Source: CAUZJF01 sp965248605
GTDB taxonomy: Bacteria; Chloroflexota; Dehalococcoidia; Lucifugimonadales; CAUZJF01
Direction: 5' to 3'
Length of the DNA: 64,000 nucleotides
Assembly: GCA_965248605.1 (NCBI GenBank)
Contig: CBDFJV010000006.1
Coordinates: forward strand, 310,001 to 374,000
Shown: piece after piece, positions 41,637 through 51,144 of the stretch
Position numbering within the stretch: the first letter of the stretch is position 1
Layout of the letters: every line of letters starts with the position of its first letter
The notes under the pieces: model-generated
What the model was told of the DNA's origin: nothing
What the model saw: the letters and a program-made list of their open reading frames with translations, nothing else
The model's database searches: none
Made by a program: the position numbers and the translations under genes

Positions 41637-42872
41637 CTAGGCTGGTGCCGCTGTACTGCGGAGAGAGGGCTCAGACAAGGGCGCGTAGTACACGACACCG
41701 CGCTGTTTCAGACGATCGAGAACGTCCTGGTTTGGCTGGAATGTCAGCAGCAACGCAATCTTGCTATCGAGATCTCTCGGTATTTCATCCAGCCGGACCG
41801 GCGGATTCGGGTTCCCATTGAACCGGTCCGGATTGTCGTCGATCGCGACCTCAACCGTGCGGTCCTTCAGTCGGGTGTAGGCCGAGAGCAAAGTGAACGT
41901 CTGGCCCACCCCCCAAACGGCAAGTCTGCGGTCTTCCTGACTGCGAAGCCAGCCATCGACACCCTCGAATATCGCTTTCCATTCCGCGATTCCTTGACCG
42001 ATGTCGAAGGTGTCTGCCTCTGTGGGCATTGGGGCGTCTGGGACGTGCTGGGGGTCGACTTCGAAAACGTGAAGAGAGAACCCCCGTAGAAGTGGATTGT
42101 CGTCGGCTCTTTTGATTTCTCTTAGCCCAGCGCGTCGTCCAAACGACGCGACGTGTTTACTGAAGAAATGATAGAGGTGGTCCGAGAAGAATATGTCGCT
42201 GCTCCCGTGATCCTGGCAAGGCTGAGCCGTGAGAACGAGGCCTCCGGGAGCCAAATGTCGTTTGACGTGAATCAGGAAGTCGCTTGGCGAAGGAAGATGT
42301 TCAATGACAGCGAAGGAGTATATGAGATCATAGCTGCCCATGGCGCGCTTATAGGAGCCCTCGCTCACGTACAAGCCCTTGCTCAGAGCGATGTCCACGC
42401 TTCGCGCACTCATATCGACCCCTGATACGGAGCCGCCCTTCCAGTGGTCTGCGAACTCTGACAGCAGACTGCCTTCCCCACATCCGATCTCTAGGGCCGA
42501 TCTCGGGCTGGTAAATCCGGTGTCCCTCAGGTTGTCGTGCATCCATTCGAAGATCGCCCTACTCCGTCGGATGGGACCTTCGCTCGCATAGAACAGAGGC
42601 TCCGCGGCGGCTGCCTGCTCCCCCAGCCGGTAGTCACTACCATAATGCTCGTGAAGCCGGTCATCGGTAAACAGGTATCCGTCTCGCACCAGCCCGCACT
42701 TGGAGCACTGCAGTTTCCGAAGGCCCGACTGAACGACGCGGCTATCGCTGGTCATCGACGTGCCCGGAATCTCGAGCACCAACGTGAACTCCTCCGACTT
42801 GCACAGGTCACAAACGGCAGGGTCGTAGTCCAGATCGTGTTGGTCGGTCTCGAAGTCTGAGCCGGCAGTCAA
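41637..42872 (-). CDS. Three-domain C-methyltransferase-like protein
   Basis: The 411-residue protein has an N-terminal zinc-binding segment (CDLCKSEEF and CSKCGLV), a central methyltransferase domain (ALEIGCGEGSLLSEFADHW, VSGVDMSARSV, SYDLIYSFAVIEHLPSP, HLAPGGLVLTAQP), and a C-terminal Rossmann-like domain (RLAVWGVGQTFTLLSAYT). This plan is shared with sugar C-methyltransferases such as those making branched deoxysugars. It is therefore probably a sugar methyltransferase. The start GTG 42872 overlaps the FemAB-like gene's stop (GTGA). Confidence 0.85.
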   Translation of the reverse strand: MTAGSDFETDQHDLDYDPAVCDLCKSEEFTLVLEIPGTSMTSDSRVVQSGLRKLQCSKCGLVRDGYLFTDDRLHEHYGSDYRLGEQAAAAEPLFYASEGPIRRSRAIFEWMHDNLRDTGFTSPRSALEIGCGEGSLLSEFADHWKGGSVSGVDMSARSVDIALSKGLYVSEGSYKRAMGSYDLIYSFAVIEHLPSPSDFLIHVKRHLAPGGLVLTAQPCQDHGSSDIFFSDHLYHFFSKHVASFGRRAGLREIKRADDNPLLRGFSLHVFEVDPQHVPDAPMPTEADTFDIGQGIAEWKAIFEGVDGWLRSQEDRRLAVWGVGQTFTLLSAYTRLKDRTVEVAIDDNPDRFNGNPNPPVRLDEIPRDLDSKIALLLTFQPNQDVLDRLKQRGVVYYAPLSEPSLRSTAAPA

Positions 42873-43930
42873 CGGTCCCCCTGCGATCCGGCTTCTCCAT
42901 TCTGGCCACGCCGACTGCGCAGCGCGTCGAACGGAACGACGTAGAAGTTCGGAAACGCGGCCATGATCTGCGAGTCGGACCAGTCCAAGAGCGTAGGCTC
43001 GTTGAGTTGCGTGTGATATTCGTAATGACGCTCAACCGCTGCCCATTTCCTTTTGAACCGGTACACTCCGGTCTGGCTGGTCCAGGTTCCGCCCCAATTC
43101 CACCACCGGAACCCTCGTTGAGAGGCGTCGTGCATGGCCGTGTAGAGGATGATCGCTAGGGGCTGAACGGGACGGTGTTGCTCGTCTACCACCGGCACGA
43201 AGTACTCGACGGTCAGATTGAAGTAGAACACGAGAAGACCCGCAACGACTGCTCCGTCTTTCTTCGCCACGTAGACGTCAAAGTCCTCGCCCGGTACAAA
43301 GTAGCCTGGTACGAGCTCGAAAAACCTCTCTGGCTTGGCTAAACCGCCTATAGCGCGCATATTGGTTTCGTGGATCTCTCTTAAGACTCCCATCTGGGTG
43401 TGGTCGACTTCCACGGAAACACCTTGGCGCTCGGCCTTCCTTACGTTCCGTCTCGCGCTGGCATCTACCCGCTCCATGAGATGGTCGGGTGAGTCGCCTT
43501 GTTCTGAAAGAGCGGTGAGTTGGCCGATGCGTCGGTCTGCATAGTTTCCACGCAAAGAGGATGTCCCCTGAGGCTGTAAAGGGTTTGAAACTATCGTGGA
43601 TGCCATTGTCGACTCGCCCGTAGCGATCTCGTCGTAAGCTCCCAAGAGCCTTTCTTCTGCAACGACACCGTCGGCCAGTACTCCGCCATAACTGCCAAAG
43701 AAAGGGAGTGAATTGTAGACTCGCCCGCCGCTGCCCTCCATGTACAACAGGGGCAAGACACCGCGAATACGGTCTCCCTCGACAGCTATCAGATACTCCT
43801 CATGGCACTGAAGCAAGTCCTTCAGAAGGTCCTTGTACTTCGCGCAGTAGTAGACCAGGCTATGTTCGTGGTTCGCTACGAATCGATCGTATTCGGCGAT
43901 TTGGGCCGGTTTGAGGACCTCGACGTGCAT
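42869..43930 (-). CDS. FemAB-like GNAT-fold aminoacyl/acyl transferase
   Basis: The 353-residue protein contains a double-GNAT FemAB-type fold: LPLLYMEGSGGRVYNSLPFFGSYGGVL, then RNVRKAERQGVSVEV, DFDVYVAKKDGAVVAGLLVF and a late YRFKRKWAAVERHYEYHT, the family hallmark. FemAB proteins add amino acids to peptidoglycan, but homologues in exopolysaccharide loci are thought to decorate the polymer. I prefer ATG 43930 (MHVEVLKP) to the upstream TTG 43975, which would overlap the asparagine synthase stop by 17 nt. Confidence 0.82.
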   Translation of the reverse strand: MHVEVLKPAQIAEYDRFVANHEHSLVYYCAKYKDLLKDLLQCHEEYLIAVEGDRIRGVLPLLYMEGSGGRVYNSLPFFGSYGGVLADGVVAEERLLGAYDEIATGESTMASTIVSNPLQPQGTSSLRGNYADRRIGQLTALSEQGDSPDHLMERVDASARRNVRKAERQGVSVEVDHTQMGVLREIHETNMRAIGGLAKPERFFELVPGYFVPGEDFDVYVAKKDGAVVAGLLVFYFNLTVEYFVPVVDEQHRPVQPLAIILYTAMHDASQRGFRWWNWGGTWTSQTGVYRFKRKWAAVERHYEYHTQLNEPTLLDWSDSQIMAAFPNFYVVPFDALRSRRGQNGEAGSQGDR

Positions 43931-43958
43931 TCTTCGAAGGGTTGACGGCGCTCTTTCG

Positions 43959-45854
43959 TCAGCGCTGAGGGTCAAATACCCTGATCCACCATTCGAAACA
44001 AAGCAGAGACCAGATCAGCAGCCTATGATTGACCCGTCCACTGGAGTGTTCGTCGAGCACCGTTGCCACATAGGCGGGATTGATGAACTCGTGAATCGAC
44101 GCGCCCTTCCGCAGCAATTGATTGACGTAATCAATGCTTTCGCCACGGAACCACGAGGCGTCAGGCGCAGCGAATCCCTGCTTTGCGCGGTTAGTGACTT
44201 CAGACGGAATCAACCGTGTCATCGCCTCGCGCAGTATGATTTTGCCGTCGCTTCTCCCCCCTCGGAAGTGGTCGAACTTACGCCTAAGGGCGTTCTCGTC
44301 GAGTCTCGCCGTTTGGGCCATCTCCCTCAGTTTTTGCCGTGGTGGAATGCGCAGAGCGAAGTCGACTAGGTCGTTGTCCATGAAAGGCACCCGGGTTTCC
44401 ACCGAGTGCGCCATGCTCAGCTTGTCCTCCACGACGAATAGGCCGTGCAGGAATGTCTTGATCTCGAAGTACAGCGACGCGTTTATCACGTCCTCAACGC
44501 TATCGATTGGCGGCGTCCCGTCGGCGAAGACGCTCTGGAAGGCGTCCAGCGGGCGCACCCCGTCCACACGCTTCAATGTCGCCTCGTTAAAGAACGACGG
44601 CCGCGCCTCGTCGGGGATCAGGCGCTGCCAGTAGTCGTAGTAGGCTTGGTAATAGCTGTCGCCGCTGTTGGCGCCGGCTCCACGATAGTAACGCCAAGGG
44701 TATCCTGCGAAGAGCTCGTCGCCACCACCGCCGGACAGCACTACCTTCACGAACTTGCTGGCCAGGCGGGCCACGTAGTAGTTCGGATAGGACTGACCCA
44801 CTCGCAAGTCTTCGAGGTGCCATATGAGGTCCGGCAGTACGTTCTCCATGTCGCCGGCGTGCATGATTGCTTCGTAGTGCTCGGACTTGAACAGGTTGGC
44901 CATTTGCTCGGACGCCGGCCGCTCGTCGAATGCCAGCTCGAGACCGCTCGCCGATGAGAGGTCGAAACCGCCGGTAAAGGTGTGGATTCTGGGTATCTGT
45001 CGCGAGGCGACCGCTGTAATCGCGCCCGAGTCCATCCCGCCGCTGAGATAAGAGCCGACCGGTACATCCGAGACCAGTTGCCGTGTCACCGCCTGGTCGA
45101 ATAGTCGGTAAAGCTCTTCGGCGCTCTCTTCCTCCGACAGATCGAAACCGTCAGACGAAAAGTGATAGTCCCAATAAGAGGTCTGTGTTACCAGAGGCCG
45201 CGCGTCGGGATCGACGACCATTGTGCACCCCGGCGGCAGGAGGTGGACGCCATCGAACAGCGTCATATCTGTGAAGATGTTCTGGAACGTAAAGTACTCG
45301 ACCAACGCGGGGTAGCACACCTCGACCTTCACCCGCGGGTGAAGGAGCATCGCCTTGATCTCCGAGGCGAACATGAAGACGCCGTTTTGGTGATAGTAAT
45401 AGAGAGGTTTGATGCCGAAGCGGTCGCGGGCAAGGAAGAGTCGCCAGGCCTCTCCGGCCGGCCGGCGGTCGTAGATCGCAAACGCGAACATCCCGTTGAA
45501 CCGCAGGACACACTCGCGGCCCCATTCCTCGTACGAGTGCAGCACGACTTCCGTGTCGGTTTGAGACCGGAATCTGTATCCCTTCCCTTCTAGCTCGGAC
45601 CGAAGTTCTCTGAAGTTGTAGATCTCCCCGTTGTACGTGATGACGACGTCGCCTGCGTCGTTGGACATCGGCTGATGGCCGGCCGGCGTGAGGTCGATGA
45701 CGGCGAGGCGACGGTGGCCGAGCCCGACAGGGCCGTCCACGAACTGCCCTTCCCCGTCGGGGCCACGGTGGGCGATCACGTCCGTCATGCGCTTGAGCAG
45801 TTTGCCCTGCGCAGGATCGCCATTCAGGTTGCAGACGCCTACGATTCCGCACAT
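43959..45854 (-). CDS. Asparagine synthase-type amidotransferase (copy 1)
   Basis: The 631-residue protein begins MCGIVGVCN, so C2 is the glutaminase nucleophile. HRGPDGEG and YNGEIYNFRELR complete that half. The synthase half has the ATP loop YLSGGMDSGAI and GGGGDELFAGYPWRY. Two further AsnB-type genes occur in this locus, so an Asn biosynthesis role is unlikely for all. Known relatives (WbpS, WbqG) amidate uronic acids of O-antigens, which matches the dehydrogenase in this locus. ATG 45854 is 6 nt after the aminotransferase stop. Confidence 0.9.
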   Translation of the reverse strand: MCGIVGVCNLNGDPAQGKLLKRMTDVIAHRGPDGEGQFVDGPVGLGHRRLAVIDLTPAGHQPMSNDAGDVVITYNGEIYNFRELRSELEGKGYRFRSQTDTEVVLHSYEEWGRECVLRFNGMFAFAIYDRRPAGEAWRLFLARDRFGIKPLYYYHQNGVFMFASEIKAMLLHPRVKVEVCYPALVEYFTFQNIFTDMTLFDGVHLLPPGCTMVVDPDARPLVTQTSYWDYHFSSDGFDLSEEESAEELYRLFDQAVTRQLVSDVPVGSYLSGGMDSGAITAVASRQIPRIHTFTGGFDLSSASGLELAFDERPASEQMANLFKSEHYEAIMHAGDMENVLPDLIWHLEDLRVGQSYPNYYVARLASKFVKVVLSGGGGDELFAGYPWRYYRGAGANSGDSYYQAYYDYWQRLIPDEARPSFFNEATLKRVDGVRPLDAFQSVFADGTPPIDSVEDVINASLYFEIKTFLHGLFVVEDKLSMAHSVETRVPFMDNDLVDFALRIPPRQKLREMAQTARLDENALRRKFDHFRGGRSDGKIILREAMTRLIPSEVTNRAKQGFAAPDASWFRGESIDYVNQLLRKGASIHEFINPAYVATVLDEHSSGRVNHRLLIWSLLCFEWWIRVFDPQR

Positions 45855-45860
45855 GTTTGG

Positions 45861-47054
45861 CTACCTGATGGTCACGGTCGATTGAATGTCGGGTCGCACC
45901 GCATGGAGTTCGTTCACGACGGTCATTTGCTCCCTTTCGCTCATCTGCGCGTATAGCGGCACGGCCAGACTTAGCCGGTCCGCAAGGTACGCGTTTGGAA
46001 ACTGTTCGGGGCTCAGGCCGTATTTCGCAGAGTAGTAGCCGGTCGCAACGGGCGCGTGAGTTCCCTGTCGTGTAGCTATCCCCCGCTGGTCCAGAGCTCC
46101 CATAAGGCCGTTACGATGCTTGTGAAGCCGGTCGACGTTGTCGAGCGTCGGCTCGTCCGGGCGAAAGAGACATACGTACGCCTGATAGCCATGAACGTAG
46201 CCGTCCGGCACCTCGGGGGTCTGAAGCCAGTCGATGTCCGCTAGCAGTTCGTCGTAGATGCGGGCGAGTCGCGCTCGCTCGCTCAGAATCGAGTCGGCAC
46301 GTTCCATCTGGGCGCAGCCGAGGGCTGCCTGGATGTCCGTCATTCGATAGTTGTATCCAAGCATATCGTACTCCGCTAGCAAGAAGCCGGAGCGATCGTT
46401 ATGGCGCGCCAGATCGGAGCGCGATGATCCGTGGTCCCGTAGAGAACGACTCACCAGGGCCAGATCCTCCCGGTGTGTCGTCAGCATGCCGCCTTCCCCA
46501 GTGGTTATGGACTTGCGGGGGTGAAAGCTGAAGCAGGAGATATCTCCAAAGGTGCCTGCGTGCGCGCCCTTATAGAAAGCTCCGAACGCACACGCCGCGT
46601 CCTCGACTACCCAAAGTCCGTGGCATCGAGCGGTTGCTTGAATAGGCTCCAGGTCGGCGCAGAGTCCAAACAGGTGAACGGGGATGATTCCGACGGTCCT
46701 GGGGGTAACCAATGCTTCGATACGATCGGTGTTGATGTTGAAAGTCGACAGGTCTACGTCGCAAAAGACGGGCGTGGCGCCCATATACTCGACAACGTTG
46801 GCGGTGGATACCCACGTGAAAGCAGGTACGATAACCTCGTCGCCCGGCTTCAACCCTAGCGCAGCAACAGCCATATGGAGCGCTGTGGTACACGAGCTCG
46901 CCGCCACTGAAAACCTGGCTCCGGTGAATTCGGAGAACCGCGCTTCGAACCGCTCGACGAACGGTCCCTGCACGACCCATCCGCTCTCGAGGGGTTCCTG
47001 CACCGCGCGAAGCTCGGCTTCACCAAACAGCGGCTTAGTTATCGGGATATTCAT
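45861..47054 (-). CDS. DegT/DnrJ/EryC1 aminotransferase (second)
   Basis: The 397-residue PLP enzyme begins MNIPITKPLFGEAELRAVQEPLESGWVVQGPFVERFE, typical of sugar aminotransferases acting on 4-keto sugars. GDEVIVPAFTWVSTANVV, VVEDAACAFGAFYKG and the PLP lysine in SFHPRKSITTGEGG are intact. It makes an amino sugar for the polymer, the ketosugar being unknown. ATG 47054 overlaps the epimerase stop (ATGA), and the asparagine synthase follows after 6 nt. Confidence 0.92.
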   Translation of the reverse strand: MNIPITKPLFGEAELRAVQEPLESGWVVQGPFVERFEARFSEFTGARFSVAASSCTTALHMAVAALGLKPGDEVIVPAFTWVSTANVVEYMGATPVFCDVDLSTFNINTDRIEALVTPRTVGIIPVHLFGLCADLEPIQATARCHGLWVVEDAACAFGAFYKGAHAGTFGDISCFSFHPRKSITTGEGGMLTTHREDLALVSRSLRDHGSSRSDLARHNDRSGFLLAEYDMLGYNYRMTDIQAALGCAQMERADSILSERARLARIYDELLADIDWLQTPEVPDGYVHGYQAYVCLFRPDEPTLDNVDRLHKHRNGLMGALDQRGIATRQGTHAPVATGYYSAKYGLSPEQFPNAYLADRLSLAVPLYAQMSEREQMTVVNELHAVRPDIQSTVTIR

Positions 47055-48031
47055 CGCTCGACCTGGCCATCACGGTTGTGACCCTCCTCGGCCTCACGCC
47101 AGTCGACGAGCCGCCGAAGTCCGTCGGCGAGCTCGATCGTCGCCTCGAACCCGAGCTCTTCTTTGGCCCTGTCGACGCTTCCGACGCGGTGAGTCACGAA
47201 GGTCTGTCCTTCAGGCTCGTACTCAATCCCGACCTCGGTTCCCGTAATCTCCAGCAGCAGGTCTGCGAGCTCTCGGACAGACGTCCCGACCCCGAACCCT
47301 ATGTTGTAGAACGAGTCAGTGGCAGAAGCCTTCATAGCGCTTACGTTGGCTCGCGCAACGTCGGACACGTATATGAAATCGTAGGTCTGGGCGCCGTCTC
47401 CGTAAACGACGAGGGGCTGGCCGTCTCGGATACGGTCGAGCATCTTCATCATGACCGCTGTATATGCGCCTTTGTAGTCTTGCCTGGCTCCGTAGACGTT
47501 CATATAGCGGAGACCGACGTAGTCAAGTCCGTACCGCTCGTGGAACGCCCGGCACATGTGCTCACCCGCGATCTTGGTCGCCCCGTAGAAGGTGCGATTG
47601 TTGTAGGGATGGTCTTCGGTCATCGGAGTTTCGACCGCATCGCCGTAGACCGACGCCGATGACGAATAAACCAGCCTCTTTACGTCGTGTTTGACACAGG
47701 CCTCCAGCACGTTGAAGGTACCCTCGATATTCACCTGGAAGGCAGCGCGTGGGTATTGGTAGCAGTGCAGCAGCCAGAGAGCAGCGAGGTGGATCACACA
47801 GTCTGCTCCGGCGATGGCTTCATCGAGTACGTCTGTGTGGTTGATGTCCCCTTCGACTATCCGGACGCGCGGGTCCTGCAGCGGTCTTCGAAGGCTCTCC
47901 TGCTGCCCCCGAGTCAGGTTGTCGTAGACGACGATTTCGTCTACGGGCTCGAGGAGAAGCTCTTCGACGACGTGGGACCCGATGAAACCGGCCCCTCCCA
48001 GTACGACCACCTTGCCTCCAGTGGCGACCAT
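47051..48031 (-). CDS. NAD-dependent epimerase/dehydratase (extended SDR)
   Basis: The 326-residue protein carries KVVVLGGAGFIGSHVVEELL (7-26), VIHLAALWLLHCYQYP, SSSASVYG, the catalytic YGATK and LRYMNVYGARQD, the layout of UDP-glucose-type 4-epimerases or 4,6-dehydratases. I use ATG 48031, which overlaps the upstream glycosyltransferase stop (TGATG); the open frame extends 50 codons further but without family similarity. It feeds the aminotransferase next to it. Confidence 0.9.
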   Translation of the reverse strand: MVATGGKVVVLGGAGFIGSHVVEELLLEPVDEIVVYDNLTRGQQESLRRPLQDPRVRIVEGDINHTDVLDEAIAGADCVIHLAALWLLHCYQYPRAAFQVNIEGTFNVLEACVKHDVKRLVYSSSASVYGDAVETPMTEDHPYNNRTFYGATKIAGEHMCRAFHERYGLDYVGLRYMNVYGARQDYKGAYTAVMMKMLDRIRDGQPLVVYGDGAQTYDFIYVSDVARANVSAMKASATDSFYNIGFGVGTSVRELADLLLEITGTEVGIEYEPEGQTFVTHRVGSVDRAKEELGFEATIELADGLRRLVDWREAEEGHNRDGQVER

Positions 48032-49212
48032 CAGCTGCTCGCCACCGCCTCTTTGGCGATTGCCCTTCGATAGAGGGTTACCCACATCGCGGACACCCTT
48101 TCCACCGAGTAGAGCTCTTTGACCCGCTCTCGTGCACTTCTTCCCATGTTTTCTCGCTCGACGGGATGGTCCCGGAGCCACTGGAGCCTGTCGGCCAGAT
48201 GGTCGACGTCGCGGACCCCCACAATGAATCCGTCCGTGCCGTCGCGTAGTATCTCGGGGTTGGCTCCGACACCGGTCGCTACCACTGGAATACCGGCCTC
48301 CATCGCCTCGATCACCACGTTCGAGAAGCCTTCCCGATGGCTAGGAAGCGCCAGGACGTCGTGTGTTCGATACGCGGCGCGGGCTTGCTCGGGCTCAACT
48401 CTTCCTGCAAGTTTGACTTGCTCTTCGAGGTTCAACTCGCTGATGACCTTTTCGGCCCATCGCTCATCACCATCCGAAAGACGCTGGATCGCCGGACCGA
48501 TCATTGTCAATGTCGCTCCGTCAACCTGCCCGACCGCCTTGATGAGCTCGGTGATTCCTTTGGCTGGGATTACCCACCCGACGTAAAGCACTCTGAGGCC
48601 ACTTTTCGCGTCGGCCGCCGTTTCCCCCATGTGGTCGTCGCGAATGTCCACGCAGTTCGGGATTATCTCCACCCGTGGATTTCCAGTCTGAGCGGCGACT
48701 TTGGCGGCGGCACTAGTGATCGGAACTAGACACCAGCAGGCTCGTAGACTCGCTTTCACCAAAGGTCTCGCAAACGCCGGCACTCCGGCGAGGAACCGGT
48801 CCAGATCGCCGAAGCGGATGTTCAGAATCACCTTTGCCCCGATCGCCTTCGCGATAAATATGTAAAGCATGTCTCGGTAGTAGCCGGCAAATCCGTGGGT
48901 TGTCAGATGCACGACATTAGGCCGGATCAGGACGCCACTCCACGCGAATCTGAACAAAGCCGGTAGTGACCTCACCGCTCTGGCCGGAAGGGATGCGCTC
49001 AGTTCGTCGTGGCTACTGAGGGCCGTATTCAGATGATGTAGCGCCACGTTCTCCGTCACATCCGAGCCGAGAAAACGCTGGGTCCAGGTTGCGACGCCTC
49101 CTTCCGGAGGAGGGAGCGGACTGACGAGCAAGACTTTCGGCCCAAGCTCGGCCTCGGCCGTCTTCTTCTCCGTGTCACTCTCTCTGGTTTCGATGCTGGG
49201 TGCGCTCGTCAT
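48031..49212 (-). CDS. GT4 glycosyltransferase
   Basis: The 393-residue GT-B enzyme has LLVSPLPPPEGGVATWTQRFL near its start and a donor half with LRVLYVGWVIPAKGITELIKA, HDVLALPSHREGFSNVVIEAMEAGIPVVATGVGANPEI, the E-x7-E element of GT4. The acceptor domain has DMLYIFIAKAIGAKVILNIRFGD. The first 35 residues are charged and low complexity. ATG 49212 is favoured; TTG 49245 would overlap the amidotransferase stop. Confidence 0.9.
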   Translation of the reverse strand: MTSAPSIETRESDTEKKTAEAELGPKVLLVSPLPPPEGGVATWTQRFLGSDVTENVALHHLNTALSSHDELSASLPARAVRSLPALFRFAWSGVLIRPNVVHLTTHGFAGYYRDMLYIFIAKAIGAKVILNIRFGDLDRFLAGVPAFARPLVKASLRACWCLVPITSAAAKVAAQTGNPRVEIIPNCVDIRDDHMGETAADAKSGLRVLYVGWVIPAKGITELIKAVGQVDGATLTMIGPAIQRLSDGDERWAEKVISELNLEEQVKLAGRVEPEQARAAYRTHDVLALPSHREGFSNVVIEAMEAGIPVVATGVGANPEILRDGTDGFIVGVRDVDHLADRLQWLRDHPVERENMGRSARERVKELYSVERVSAMWVTLYRRAIAKEAVASS

Positions 49213-49228
49213 TTCTTGGCGCGACGCG

Positions 49229-51136
49229 CTAAGCCGTGACCCCAAACCTGCGGGCCCAGCCTGCTAGCTGCATCAGCATCCACAGCTGGTGGCTGGCACG
49301 GTACACGCTGGCATCGGCCCGGTCGTCTTGTCTCTCCAGCGCTCTGCTCTTCACAGTGTTTACCGTATTCGGCGAGAACAGCTCCATGATCGCGTTCTGT
49401 CCGTTCAAGAGTTCGTCGGAGAGCTCCTGATACTCTTCGTTCTGGATTCGGTGTAGAGGAATGCTGAAGCCCATCTTGGGGTGGGTCAGGACTTCCGAGG
49501 GAAGTCGCGTTCGGATCAGTTGGCGGAGCATATACTTCTGTTCGCGGCGCCGAATCAGGTGCTGATCCGGAAGGGCCATAGCCACCTTTGCGACGTCCAG
49601 GTCAAGGAAGGGCGCTCTAATCTCTAGCGAGCACGCCATGCTCATCCGATCGATCTTGACCAGCATGTCTTCCGCGAGTACATGCTTCGTCCGGTAATAC
49701 ATTAGCTTCCTGAGCGAAGACCATCGCACTGCTTCCGTTGGAAGGTTAGTAAGTCTATCGAGAGGCGTATCGGCGAAGCCAGTATGCGGATCCGCCGTCA
49801 AAGCGCGCACTTCACCATCGTCAAAGAGCGAACGGAGCGCCACGAACTGTGCGAGGTCCTCTTCCTGTGCGGCGTGTAGCGCTCGTCTGGCACGGCGGAC
49901 CGTTGTTGATCCGCCAAAGCCATCGACTCGTGAAGCTATACCGGCCATACCGGCGCCGGCCTTGAGCACCGGCTTAGGTAGTCTGCCGAGACGCCCGACG
50001 GTGAGGCCCCACCGGAAGTCCGGGTAGCCTCCGAACATCTCGTCGCCGCCGTCCCCGGATAGACAGACGGTAACTTCCTGTGCTGCCACTTGGCTAATCA
50101 TATGTGTCGGGATCGCGGACGAGTCGCCGAATGGCAGGCCCACATGATCTACGATCTTCCAGAACTGATCTGTCCGGAACTCCGCGTTAGCGACGCGGTG
50201 CTCCCGGTGGTCCGTTCCCAGCGAGGTCGCGACCGCTCGCGCGATCGCGCTTTCGTCGTAGTCGGCGTCTTCGAACCCAACTGTGAACGTCTTGATGGGG
50301 TCTTGTAAGGCTTCCTGACAGAAAGTAACGACAGCGCTCGAGTCAATTCCACCCGACAGGAATGCGCCCAGCGGACGCTCGCTGACCAGTTGCCTTCTGA
50401 CAGCCTGGCGCAACGCCTCGGCTACGGCCTGCTCGGCACGGTCTGCGTCTTTGAGGTCGGGGCTCGTGGTGTAGTCCGGCGCCCAGTGTCGCCCTTGAGT
50501 GACTGAACCACTTTTCCACTGCATCCATGTGCCGGGCTCGACCTGTCGTATGCCCGCGAACATCGTCAGCGGAGAGGGTACCAGTCCTGCACGCAGATAA
50601 TAGCCGAGAGCCTCGTAGTCGAGCTTGCGAGGTACGGCGTCAGAGGCCAGTAGGCTCCGTATCTCGCTGGCAAAGATTATAGTTTCGCCCTTTCTGTAGT
50701 AGTAGAGCGGCTTCTCTCCGAAGGGGTCCCGCCCCAAGAGAAGACTCCGGTTCCGGCGATCGTACACGCAAACGGCATACATCCCGCGTAAAGCCTCGAA
50801 CATACCTTCGCGATCGTCCTCATACATGTGAACGAGCACTTCAGTATCGCTTTCAGTGGCGAAGGCGTGCCCCGCGTCTAGGAGGGACTGGCGAAGCTCC
50901 CGGTAGTTGTATATCTCTCCGTTCAAAACGACCCAGACTGTTCGGTCTTCGTTGGAGATCGGCTGATCGCCGCCGGCCACGTCAATGATGGCGAGGCGCC
51001 GCATACCGACGGCCACTCGGCCTTCGTCGAGCTGCCCTTGTCCATCCGGACCGCGATGACTGAGGAGGTCAACCATCGATTGCAAAGGCGGGGGCTCGTC
51101 GTCCTGTGCCAATCCATAGCCGCAGATGCCGCACAT
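49229..51136 (-). CDS. Asparagine synthase-type amidotransferase (copy 2)
   Basis: The 635-residue protein has C2 in MCGICGYG, then LSHRGPDGQG, LNGEIYNYRELR and the synthase loop FLSGGIDSSAVV with DGGDEMFGGYPDFRW. It therefore has intact glutaminase and adenylating sites. It sits between glycosyltransferase genes, pointing to amidation of uronic acid residues rather than asparagine synthesis. ATG 51136 is used. Confidence 0.9.
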   Translation of the reverse strand: MCGICGYGLAQDDEPPPLQSMVDLLSHRGPDGQGQLDEGRVAVGMRRLAIIDVAGGDQPISNEDRTVWVVLNGEIYNYRELRQSLLDAGHAFATESDTEVLVHMYEDDREGMFEALRGMYAVCVYDRRNRSLLLGRDPFGEKPLYYYRKGETIIFASEIRSLLASDAVPRKLDYEALGYYLRAGLVPSPLTMFAGIRQVEPGTWMQWKSGSVTQGRHWAPDYTTSPDLKDADRAEQAVAEALRQAVRRQLVSERPLGAFLSGGIDSSAVVTFCQEALQDPIKTFTVGFEDADYDESAIARAVATSLGTDHREHRVANAEFRTDQFWKIVDHVGLPFGDSSAIPTHMISQVAAQEVTVCLSGDGGDEMFGGYPDFRWGLTVGRLGRLPKPVLKAGAGMAGIASRVDGFGGSTTVRRARRALHAAQEEDLAQFVALRSLFDDGEVRALTADPHTGFADTPLDRLTNLPTEAVRWSSLRKLMYYRTKHVLAEDMLVKIDRMSMACSLEIRAPFLDLDVAKVAMALPDQHLIRRREQKYMLRQLIRTRLPSEVLTHPKMGFSIPLHRIQNEEYQELSDELLNGQNAIMELFSPNTVNTVKSRALERQDDRADASVYRASHQLWMLMQLAGWARRFGVTA

Positions 51137-51144
51137 ATCAATCG

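Noticed and set aside
47051..48181. 376-codon version of the SDR epimerase
   Set aside because: The 50 extra residues are Arg/Gly-rich and antisense-like. The NAD-binding motif begins directly after ATG 48031.
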